From NCBI RefSeq assembly GCF_000717875.1, contig NZ_JOCT01000032.1, positions 1 to 64,000 of the forward strand: 64,000 nucleotides of DNA. The letters run 5' to 3'. Positions 21,834 to 29,561 of this stretch are shown here, in pieces. Origin of the DNA: Streptomyces sp. NRRL S-455 (GTDB lineage: Bacteria; Actinomycetota; Actinomycetes; Streptomycetales; Streptomycetaceae). Made by a program: the position numbers and the translations under genes. The notes under the pieces were generated by a model. The model searched no databases, was not told the origin of the DNA, and saw only the letters and a list, made by a program, of their open reading frames with translations. Every line of letters starts with the position of its first letter. The first letter of the stretch is position 1.

Positions 21834-22247
21834 TCAGCCCGTCATCTCGGGCGCGTACGTCCCGAAGCTCCACACGTTGCCCTCGAGGTCCCGGGCCATG
21901 TAGTCCCGCGAGCCGTACTCCTGGTCCGTCGGGGGCATGAGGATCTCCGCGCCCTGGTCCACGGCGCGGCGGTGGTGCGCGTCCACGTCGTCCACCACGA
22001 CGTACACCCCGGTCGTGCCCGCGCCCTTCATCGCCCGGTCGAAGACGCTGCCGGTGCCCTTGGAGCCGACCATCACCGCGCCGTTGCCCTGCGCCAGCTC
22101 GGCGTGCATGACCGCGCCGTCCTCGCCCTCGAACACCGACAGCTCCGTGAAACCGAAGGCCTCAGTGAGCTGCCGGATCGCCGCCTTCGCGTCGGCGTAC
22201 AGCAACGTGGGGTAGATGCTCGGACGCCCGCCTGACGTGCCTGCCAC
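21834..22247 (-). CDS. VOC (glyoxalase/bleomycin-resistance) family protein
   Basis: 137 residues with paired beta-alpha-beta-beta-beta modules: PTLLYADAKAAIRQLTEAFGF, then VMHAELAQGNGAVMVGS, VYVVVDDVDAHHRRAVDQGAEI and YMARDLEGNVWSFGTY. The layout resembles PhnB-like or glyoxalase-like members. H and E positions that could bind metal are present, but the reaction is unknown. I chose the GTG at 22247 because AAGGGAG lies eight bases upstream; in-frame starts up to 22406 give unrelated leader sequence. Confidence 0.82.
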   Translation of the reverse strand: MAGTSGGRPSIYPTLLYADAKAAIRQLTEAFGFTELSVFEGEDGAVMHAELAQGNGAVMVGSKGTGSVFDRAMKGAGTTGVYVVVDDVDAHHRRAVDQGAEILMPPTDQEYGSRDYMARDLEGNVWSFGTYAPEMTG

Positions 22248-22398
22248 ACCGATCACTCCCTTGTGCTCGGTCGCCGGAAAACCGATGGTCCTGATCTGCT
22301 GCTCAGTCTCGCACCCACCACGGACAAGGACCCGACGAGACGAACCGAACACCCGCGCGCAGAAAAAGTGGTTGCACGTCCCCGTTAGACTGTCCCCC

Positions 22399-22422
22399 AT
22401 GGCCATTCTCCTCGCGCATTAG
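22399..22422 (+). CDS. Seven-residue uORF (MAILLAH) upstream of the ABC-F gene
   Basis: ATG at 22399 followed by GCC ATT CTC CTC GCG CAT TAG. A -10-like TAGACT (22386-22391) lies seven bases upstream of the ATG, which would place the transcript start at or next to the A of ATG, i.e. leaderless. The ABC-F GTG start is 58 bp downstream; the spacer has GGCGGG and repeated CCGCC/CCCGCC tracts able to form alternative hairpins. By analogy with ABC-F genes controlled by ribosome stalling, it may be an attenuator peptide. Translation is inferred, not shown. Confidence 0.5.
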   Translation: MAILLAH

Positions 22423-22480
22423 ACGGCGGGAACGTCCTCAGCCGCCCATCCCGCCCCCGTATCCGCCCTGGAGTCTGTCC

Positions 22481-24079
<1,599 letters not shown>

Positions 24080-24094
24080 GCGTCAGCGCCGCTT

Positions 24095-24162
24095 GATCGA
24101 ATAGGTGATCAACGGCGTATCGATCATTCGGCCCAGCGGTGATCCATCATCTGTGTGAGATC
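24095..24162. promoter_or_regulatory. Cluster of five GATC sites upstream of gbn
   Basis: GATC occurs at 24095, 24107, 24122, 24141 and 24159, and again at 24389 near the gbn start. At about 72% GC one GATC is expected per roughly 390 bp by base composition. The product of the next gene resembles Gbn, a small Streptomyces nucleoid protein reported to bind GATC sites. The cluster lies in a 352-bp noncoding gap (24080-24431), so it is a plausible autoregulatory binding array. Confidence 0.65.
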
Positions 24163-24195
24163 TCCTCGTACCGAGGTGTGTCCTACATCGATTTC

Positions 24196-24240
24196 GCGGC
24201 CGAGCCCCCGATTCTTCGCGGCTCGGCCGCTGCGCCTTTC
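24196..24240 (+). terminator. Strong hairpin downstream of the ABC-F gene
   Basis: GCGGCCGAGCC (24196-24206) and GGCTCGGCCGC (24220-24230) form a perfect 11-bp stem with a 13-base loop, followed by TGCGCCTTTCTG with a short T stretch. It lies about 120 bp after the ABC-F stop and ahead of the gbn promoter region. Confidence 0.7.
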
Positions 24241-24431
24241 TGACCAGGCATTTCCCGGAACAATCCGTTCGGCCGTACGGGGGCCATCCTTCGGAATTCT
24301 TCATTCCGCTTGTGGGGGTGTGCTCCCGTCGTCACAACCTTGTCTCACGGACCTTGCCGAATGGGTGGCCATCGAGGCCCAGAGGGGTGATCATGAGGAG
24401 ACCAGAGCGCACTTCCCATGAGGAGGCACGG

Positions 24432-24650
24432 GTGGCCGAGACTCTGAAGAAGGGCAGCCGGGTGACCGGCGCCGCGCGCGACAAGCTCGCGGCAGACCTG
24501 AAGAAGAAGTACGACGCCGGTGCGAGCATCCGGGCGTTGGCCGAGGAAACCGGCCGCTCGTATGGCTTCGTTCACCGCATGCTCAGTGAGTCGGGCGTCA
24601 CGCTGCGAGGGCGTGGCGGGGCGACCCGGGGCAAGAAGGCCACGGCCTGA
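24432..24650 (+). CDS. gbn: Gbn-like nucleoid-associated DNA-binding protein
   Basis: A 72-residue basic protein. After a Lys-rich N-terminus comes a single helix-turn-helix: AADLKKKYDAGASIRALAEE, then TGRSYGFVHRMLSESG, then a basic RGRGGATRGKKATA tail. This matches the small Streptomyces HTH protein described as Gbn (GATC-binding nucleoid-associated protein, S. coelicolor SCO1839), also encoded next to an ABC-F gene and an enoyl-CoA hydratase gene. The GTG at 24432 has AGGAGG five bases upstream; earlier in-frame ATGs lack this. The protein would coat and bend DNA rather than act at one promoter. GATC sites cluster upstream. Confidence 0.85.
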   Translation: MAETLKKGSRVTGAARDKLAADLKKKYDAGASIRALAEETGRSYGFVHRMLSESGVTLRGRGGATRGKKATA

Positions 24651-24652
24651 CC

Positions 24653-24688
24653 CCGGGTGGCCCCACGGCTCCGATGGTGGCCACCCGG
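24653..24688 (+). terminator. Hairpin terminator behind gbn
   Basis: CCGGGTGGCC and GGCCACCCGG form a perfect 10-bp stem around a 16-base loop, starting three bases after the gbn stop. No T-run follows. Confidence 0.65.
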
Positions 24689-24757
24689 TCGGCAAGCTGA
24701 TCGGCCGGGTGGTTACTGTGCAGTCACTTAGCTGACCGCACGCATCGGAGGCGTCCC

Positions 24758-25561
24758 ATGGCTTCGCCCGACCAGGACCTCGTTCCCGTACTCGACAAGG
24801 ACGGCGTACGGCTCACCGTCGACGACGCGATCGCCACGGTGACGCTGACCAACCCGGCCAAGCGCAACGCGCAGAGCCCCGCTCTGTGGCGGGCGCTGAC
24901 CGAGGCCGGGCGGCAGCTGCCGGGCTCCGTCCGCGTCGTGGTGCTGCGGGCCGAGGGCAAGTCCTTCTCGGCCGGGCTCGACCGGCAGGCGTTCACGCCC
25001 GAGGGCTTCGACGGGGAACCGTCGTTCATCGACCTCGCGCGTGGCGACGACGCCGAGTTGGACGCGACCATCGCCGGATACCAGGAGGCGTTCACCTGGT
25101 GGCGGCGCAGCGACATCGTTTCCGTCGCCGCTGTCCAGGGGCATGCCATCGGGGCGGGCTTCCAGCTCGCCCTCGCCTGCGACCTGCGCGTCGTCGCCGA
25201 CGACGTGCAGTTCGCCATGCGCGAGACCAGCCTCGGACTCGTGCCCGACCTGACGGGCACCCACCCCCTGGTGGGCCTCGTCGGCTACGCCCGCGCGCTG
25301 GAGATCTGCGTGACCGGGCGCTTCGTCACGGCCGACGAGGCCGTGAACACCGGGCTGGCCAACCTCGCCGTACCGGCCGACCAGCTCGACGACGCCGTAC
25401 GGGACCTCACCTCGGCCGTGCTCGCCGCGCCCCGTGACGCGGTCATCGAGACCAAGGCCCTGCTGCGCGGCGCCCAGGACCGCACGTACGAGGAACAGCG
25501 CGCCGCGGAACGCCAGTCCCAGGCCCGCAGGCTGCGGGACCTGGCGGGAGCCGGGGACTGA
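24758..25561 (+). CDS. Enoyl-CoA hydratase/isomerase family protein
   Basis: 267 residues of the crotonase fold. Oxyanion-hole elements are visible: VVLRAEGKSFSAGLDRQAF and AVQGHAIGAGFQLALACDLR, then SLGLVPDLTGTHPLVGLVGY. The catalytic Glu of true hydratases is not evident at the usual position (SLGLVPD instead of an ExxLG pattern), so hydration is not certain; isomerase or hydrolase activity is possible. The ATG at 24758 has GGAGG seven bases upstream. It is monocistronic between gbn and a minus-strand gene. Confidence 0.87.
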   Translation: MASPDQDLVPVLDKDGVRLTVDDAIATVTLTNPAKRNAQSPALWRALTEAGRQLPGSVRVVVLRAEGKSFSAGLDRQAFTPEGFDGEPSFIDLARGDDAELDATIAGYQEAFTWWRRSDIVSVAAVQGHAIGAGFQLALACDLRVVADDVQFAMRETSLGLVPDLTGTHPLVGLVGYARALEICVTGRFVTADEAVNTGLANLAVPADQLDDAVRDLTSAVLAAPRDAVIETKALLRGAQDRTYEEQRAAERQSQARRLRDLAGAGD

Positions 25562-25565
25562 GCCC

Positions 25566-26285
25566 TCAGCCGATCCCGCTCACCAGGACCGCCACCGTCG
25601 GATGGTCCGGCAGCGACCTTCTCACGGCCCTGCGGACCTCGCGGGCCACGTCCCGGGCCCGGTGGTCCGCGGCGACCGCCAGTTCCAGCCGGATGTGACG
25701 GTGCGCCAGTGCGGCGTCGCCCGGCAGCTCCTCGATGTGCACGGGGTGACCCAGCGTGCCGGTCAGATGCAGCACGCCCGGGACCGCCAGCGCGGCGGCG
25801 GCGACGCGGCCCTTCTCGCCGCCGCCCTCGCCGTCGGCCCGCACGGGCCCTGGCGGCTCGGGCAGAGGGACGGACGGCCCGGGTTCCGTCTCCTCGTCCA
25901 GCAGGCCCGTCACGAGCAGGTCGATCTCCGTCACGGTCAGACCGAGCCGCTGCGCCGCCGCCGTCGCCAGCGTCGCCCGCAGCAGGGACGCCGTCGTCGG
26001 CAGCGGCTGCGCGGACGTGGCCTCGGCCTCCGCCGTCACCCGCAGCGGCCCGGGCGGCAGAGCGCTCGGGGGAGCCGGTACGGCCGGCTCCCGGCGGTCC
26101 GCCGGGTCGGCGAGCGTGACCCGGAGCGCACCGAGGCGCACACCGGGAGTGTCCCCGGCCGCGCTCCGCAGCACCGCCTCGGCCGCCCGCTCGGCGATCC
26201 ACGCGCCGTCCCGCTCATCACCCAGGGGCAGCAGACTGCCCAGGCCCAGCTGATGTCTCACTGTCTGCATCCGGTCGGAGGTCAT
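25566..26285 (-). CDS. Protein with two Asp23-like repeats ('nucleopolyhedrovirus P10 family' in Streptomyces annotations)
   Basis: 239 residues from ATG 26285 (an ATG at 26303 adds six). I recall this family being labelled nucleopolyhedrovirus P10-like, a misleading name. Both halves look like Asp23 domains. The N-half runs from WIAERAAEAVLRSAA to LRVTAEAEATSAQPL and TEIDLLVTGLL. The C-half runs from VAAAALAVPGVLHLTG to LAVAADHRARDVAREVRRAV and VAVLVSGIG. The latter parallels the RDVRENVITAVE segment of the neighbouring Asp23 protein. It is divergent from the Asp23 operon, 87 bp away, so it may share its promoter region and envelope-stress role. Confidence 0.72.
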   Translation of the reverse strand: MTSDRMQTVRHQLGLGSLLPLGDERDGAWIAERAAEAVLRSAAGDTPGVRLGALRVTLADPADRREPAVPAPPSALPPGPLRVTAEAEATSAQPLPTTASLLRATLATAAAQRLGLTVTEIDLLVTGLLDEETEPGPSVPLPEPPGPVRADGEGGGEKGRVAAAALAVPGVLHLTGTLGHPVHIEELPGDAALAHRHIRLELAVAADHRARDVAREVRRAVRRSLPDHPTVAVLVSGIG

Positions 26286-26372
26286 TCCCCCAGCCTGCCG
26301 CATCAGAGGCGCGCGACCACGTAACCGTGCTTACGGTGGTCGCAGGACGACGACCGAAAAGGACGTACGGCG

Positions 26373-26846
26373 ATGACTGACATGACCGAGAACCGGGGTG
26401 GGGAGAGCGAGACGCCGGCGGCGCGCAGGAGCCCGCTGGTCAAGCGCAGCGGGGGAGACCCGGGCTCCCGCGGGCGGACGACCATCGCGGACGGCGTCGT
26501 GGAGAAGATCGCCGGGCTCGCCGCCCGGGACGTCGACGGCGTGCACGCCATGGGCAGCGGTATCTCCCGCACCTTCGGAGCCGTGCGCGATAGGGTCCCC
26601 GGCGGTGCCAAGTCGGTGACGCGTGGCGTGAAGGCCGAGGTCGGCGAGGTGCAGGCCGCCCTCGACCTGGAGATCGTCGTCGTCTACGGCGTGTCGATCG
26701 CCGATGTGGCCCGGGACGTACGGGAGAACGTCATCACCGCCGTCGAGCGGATGACCGGTCTCGAGGTCGTCGAGGTCAACATCGCGGTGAGCGACGTGAA
26801 GCTGCCGGACGAAGAGGAAGAGGAACCGGAGCGCCGGATCCAGTGA
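26373..26846 (+). CDS. Asp23/Gls24 family envelope stress protein
   Basis: 157 residues. After a ~30-residue disordered start comes the Asp23 domain: TIADGVVEKIAGLAARDVDGV, LDLEIVVVYGVSIADVARDV and LEVVEVNIAVSDVKLPDEEE, with an acidic tail. In Firmicutes Asp23 is a membrane-associated protein tethered by AmaP; an AmaP homologue is the fifth gene here. AAGGACG lies upstream of the ATG. It is the first gene of a five-gene operon. Confidence 0.88.
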   Translation: MTDMTENRGGESETPAARRSPLVKRSGGDPGSRGRTTIADGVVEKIAGLAARDVDGVHAMGSGISRTFGAVRDRVPGGAKSVTRGVKAEVGEVQAALDLEIVVVYGVSIADVARDVRENVITAVERMTGLEVVEVNIAVSDVKLPDEEEEEPERRIQ

Positions 26847-26895
26847 GGGACCGGCCACCCCACAACGCAGCGGCTGATGAGCTGAGGAGCGCAGC

Positions 26896-27078
26896 ATGAG
26901 CATGGCCGTGGCCGGCATGATCGCCGGCATGGCACTGGCATTCGCCGGATACTTCGGCGGGTTCGGCGCCTTTCTGCTGGTGGCGGCGCTCGGCGCCGTC
27001 GGCTTCGTCGTCGGCCGGTTCCTGGAAGGGGACATGGACCTCGGCGACTTCTTCCGCTCCCGTGAACGGCGGCGGTGA
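26896..27078 (+). CDS. Small two-TM membrane protein of the Asp23 module (DUF2273-like)
   Basis: 60 residues: two short hydrophobic segments (about 4-21 and 24-43), then a charged tail EGDMDLGDFFRSRERRR. Size, position between two Asp23 genes and topology match the DUF2273-type proteins in Asp23/AmaP operons. GAGGAG precedes the ATG by six bases. The stop overlaps the possible GTG start of the next gene. Confidence 0.78.
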   Translation: MSMAVAGMIAGMALAFAGYFGGFGAFLLVAALGAVGFVVGRFLEGDMDLGDFFRSRERRR

Positions 27079-27458
27079 CACCCATGAGCGCGGCGGCCGG
27101 TGAACTCGACAGACCCTTGACCGTCGTCCCGCCCGGCGAGCGGGGCGAGACCCGGATCGCCGACCGGGTGGTCGCCAAGGTGGCCTCGCAGGCGGCCCGC
27201 GAGGCCGTCGGAACCCTGCCGCCCGACGCCGGCCGGCCGTCCGCCACCGTCGTCGTACACCACCAGATCGCCCACGTCCGGATCCACGTCGAACTCGACT
27301 ATCCCTGCGACGTCGGCGCCCGCTGCCGCCAGGTCCGTCGCCAGGTCGTCGACCGGGTGGGCGACCTGGTGGGAATGAAGGTGCCGGAGGTCGTCGTCCA
27401 GGTGGAGCGGCTGCACCTGATCGCGGCACCCGGCGCGGTGGAGGGGAGGATCCGATGA
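27075..27458 (+). CDS. Second Asp23/Gls24-like protein
   Basis: 127 residues from a GTG that overlaps the previous stop as GTGA; an ATG at 27084 would shorten it by three. The core has TRIADRVVAKVASQAAREAV, VRIHVELDYPCDVGARCRQV and VPEVVVQVERLHL, the same beta-alpha pattern as Asp23 but more diverged. It may form mixed assemblies with the first Asp23 protein at the membrane. The stop overlaps the next start as ATGA. Confidence 0.8.
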   Translation: MTPMSAAAGELDRPLTVVPPGERGETRIADRVVAKVASQAAREAVGTLPPDAGRPSATVVVHHQIAHVRIHVELDYPCDVGARCRQVRRQVVDRVGDLVGMKVPEVVVQVERLHLIAAPGAVEGRIR

Positions 27459-28123
27459 GCGAACCCCAGGGCACGGAACCCACCGACGGCACCACACAGC
27501 GCCTGCCGGTCCTCGACAAGTCGGAGCCCGGCACCCAGCCGGACCCGTCCGCGCCTGACCCGTCTGCGCCGGAGGCCGGCCGCGCCGGCCGCTTCTGGTC
27601 GGCGCGCCGCATCCCCGCCGGCATCGTCGCCCTGCTGCTCCTGGGCCTCGTCGGGCTGTTCCTCTACGACATCGTCTCCGTACGGGCCGGCCGGCCCGGC
27701 ATGCAGTGGCGGCGCGAACTCGCCCATCAGCTCGCCGAACGGCCCCTCGACGACACGTGGGTCCTCGTCGGGGCCGGGGTCGCCGCCCTCCTCGGGCTGT
27801 GGCTGCTGGTCCTGGCCGCCACCCCCGGCCTGCGGGACGTGCTCCCGATGCGGCGCACCCACGCCGACGTACGTGCCGGACTGCAGCGCGACGCCGCCGC
27901 GACCGCGCTGCGCGACCGGGCCATGGAAGTGCCCGGCGTCCAGACGGCACGGGTGAAGGTGCGCCGGAGACGGGCGAGAGTCCGCGCCATGTCCCACTTC
28001 CGCGAACTGGACGACGTACGAACCGACCTGGACGCCGTGCTCGCCGACGCGGTCCACGGCCTGGGACTCTCCCGGCCGCCCTCGCTGTCGGTGCGCGTCC
28101 GGCGGCCGGGCCGGAAGGGATGA
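27455..28123 (+). CDS. DUF6286-type membrane protein of the Asp23 module
   Basis: 222 residues. A Pro/Asp-rich cytoplasmic start (1-45) is followed by two membrane segments (about 52-74 and 102-122) and a soluble C-domain. The C-domain reads DRAMEVPGVQTARVKVRRRR and ELDDVRTDLDAVLADAVHGL, resembling a degenerate Asp23 domain. I recall Streptomyces homologues labelled DUF6286. The function is unknown; coupling with the Asp23 genes suggests a membrane anchor. Confidence 0.8.
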   Translation: MSEPQGTEPTDGTTQRLPVLDKSEPGTQPDPSAPDPSAPEAGRAGRFWSARRIPAGIVALLLLGLVGLFLYDIVSVRAGRPGMQWRRELAHQLAERPLDDTWVLVGAGVAALLGLWLLVLAATPGLRDVLPMRRTHADVRAGLQRDAAATALRDRAMEVPGVQTARVKVRRRRARVRAMSHFRELDDVRTDLDAVLADAVHGLGLSRPPSLSVRVRRPGRKG

Positions 28124-28130
28124 GACAGCC

Positions 28131-28709
28131 ATGCTGAGGGTCGTCAACCGCGTGTTCCTCGGACTCGTCGGACTCGTCCTGCTGGTGCTGGGCGGCTCCG
28201 TACTCGCCGTCGGCCTCGGCGCTACGGCGCCCTCGTGGTGGATCCACGACAGCAAGCACGACGTGCTGCTGAACGACGCCGAACGCACCCGCTGGCAGGA
28301 CGACGGCTGGTGGTGGCCGGTCGTCATCGCCGTCCTGGCGGTCCTCCTGCTGCTCGCGCTCTGGTGGCTGGTCGCGGTCCTCCGCCGGCGCCGCCTCTCC
28401 GAGATCCTCGTCGACACCGGGGACGGCGAGGGCGCCCTGTTGCGCGGCCGGGCCGTGGAGAACGTCCTCACCCAGGAGGCGGGCCAGGTGGACGGTGTGG
28501 ATGGAGCCCGTGTTCACCTGACGGGCCGCCGCACCGCCCCCGAGGCCCGGGTACGACTCGCACTCGCGCCCCATGTGGACCCGGGAAGGGCCCTGACCGA
28601 CTTCACGACCGGCGCGCTGACCCATGCCAGGACCTCGGCGGGCCTGGAGTCCCTCCCGGCGGAGGTGAGACTGCGGGGCGTCAAGCACGGCGCGGAGAGA
28701 GTGACTTGA
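28131..28709 (+). CDS. amaP: AmaP-like alkaline shock response membrane anchor
   Basis: 192 residues with two TM segments (about 8-30 and 62-84) and a C-terminal soluble domain (VENVLTQEAGQVDGVDGARV to LPAEVRLRGVKH). AmaP in Firmicutes tethers Asp23 to the membrane. The gene is the last of the five-gene Asp23 operon and is followed by a dispersed noncoding repeat, not a clear terminator. Confidence 0.8.
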   Translation: MLRVVNRVFLGLVGLVLLVLGGSVLAVGLGATAPSWWIHDSKHDVLLNDAERTRWQDDGWWWPVVIAVLAVLLLLALWWLVAVLRRRRLSEILVDTGDGEGALLRGRAVENVLTQEAGQVDGVDGARVHLTGRRTAPEARVRLALAPHVDPGRALTDFTTGALTHARTSAGLESLPAEVRLRGVKHGAERVT

Positions 28710-28711
28710 GT

Positions 28712-28792
28712 GCAACGCCCCAGGGGGCGCGGGGCTGCATCGATATGCGGCTCCGCCGCGTGGGCGCGACCAGCCCACGACCACCCGCAGAC
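28712..28792. repeat. Dispersed Streptomyces-type intergenic repeat
   Basis: The sequence CAACGCCCCAGGGGGCGCGG, then GGCTGCATCGATATGCGG, CTCCGCCGCGTGGGCGCGAC and CAGCCCACGACC fills the gap between two convergent genes. From memory, near-identical strings (CCAGGGGCGCGGGG, ATCGATATGCGGCTCCGCCG) recur between genes of many Streptomyces. It holds nested hairpins (CGCCCC/GGGGCG and GCGGCTCCGCCGC) and may terminate both transcripts. Only one copy is in this window. Confidence 0.55.
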
Positions 28793-28800
28793 GGCCATGC

Positions 28801-29556
28801 TCAGAACCCGTGCCGCGCTCCACCGTCGACCGGCACCATGACCCCGGTCAGATAAGACGCAGCCGGCGACAACAGAAACGCCGCCACCCGCCCGAACTCC
28901 TCGGGCGCCCCGTACCGCCGCAACGGAATCCGCGACTCCGACGCCGCCCTGGTCGCCTCCGGATCCGCCGACAACGCGTCCAGCTCCCGCACCCGGTCCG
29001 TGTCGATCCGCCCGGGCAGCACACCGACCACCCGGACACCCCGCGGCCCCAGTTCGTCGGACAACGACTTGGCGAAGCCCGCGAGCCCCGGCCGCAGCCC
29101 GTTCGAGATGGTCAGCCCGGGGATCGGCTCGTACACCGACCCCGACAGCACGAACCCGATGACACCCCCGGCCTCCAACTCGGCCGCCGCGGCACGGGCC
29201 AGACGCACCGCACCGAGGAACACCGACTCGAACGCGGCCTGCCACTGCTCGTCCGTGTTGTCCGCGACGAACCCGGCCGGCGGCCCGCCCACGCTGATGA
29301 GGACACCGTTGAAACGGCCGAAGTGCTCCCGCGCCGCCCCGATCAGCCGGGCAGCCGCCTCTGGGTCGGCGTTGTCGACGGCCACCCCGACCGCGTTCGG
29401 GCCCAGCGCGGCCGCCGCCTCCGCGACGCTCTTCTCGTCCCGCCCCGACACGACCACTTTCGCCCCGTCCGCGACGAGCTCACGCGCGGTGGCGTGGCCG
29501 AGGCCGCGCGTGGCCCCGGTGACGACGTACACCCGGTCCTTCAGTCCAAGATCCAT
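28801..29556 (-). CDS. SDR-family oxidoreductase with altered catalytic site
   Basis: 251 residues with a Rossmann start (VYVVTGATRGLGHATAREL; TGxxxGxG cofactor motif at about 13-19) and the usual end TGVMVPVDGG. The canonical YxxxK is missing: where YSASK is expected the sequence reads ISNGLRPG, so Tyr becomes Ser and Lys becomes Arg. An SGS before it may hold the active-site Ser. Related FabG-like proteins with an N-x-x-R motif exist. The ATG at 29556 lies 5 bp after the upstream GH15 stop. Last gene of a five-gene operon. Confidence 0.83.
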   Translation of the reverse strand: MDLGLKDRVYVVTGATRGLGHATARELVADGAKVVVSGRDEKSVAEAAAALGPNAVGVAVDNADPEAAARLIGAAREHFGRFNGVLISVGGPPAGFVADNTDEQWQAAFESVFLGAVRLARAAAAELEAGGVIGFVLSGSVYEPIPGLTISNGLRPGLAGFAKSLSDELGPRGVRVVGVLPGRIDTDRVRELDALSADPEATRAASESRIPLRRYGAPEEFGRVAAFLLSPAASYLTGVMVPVDGGARHGF

Positions 29557-29561
29557 GGTCC

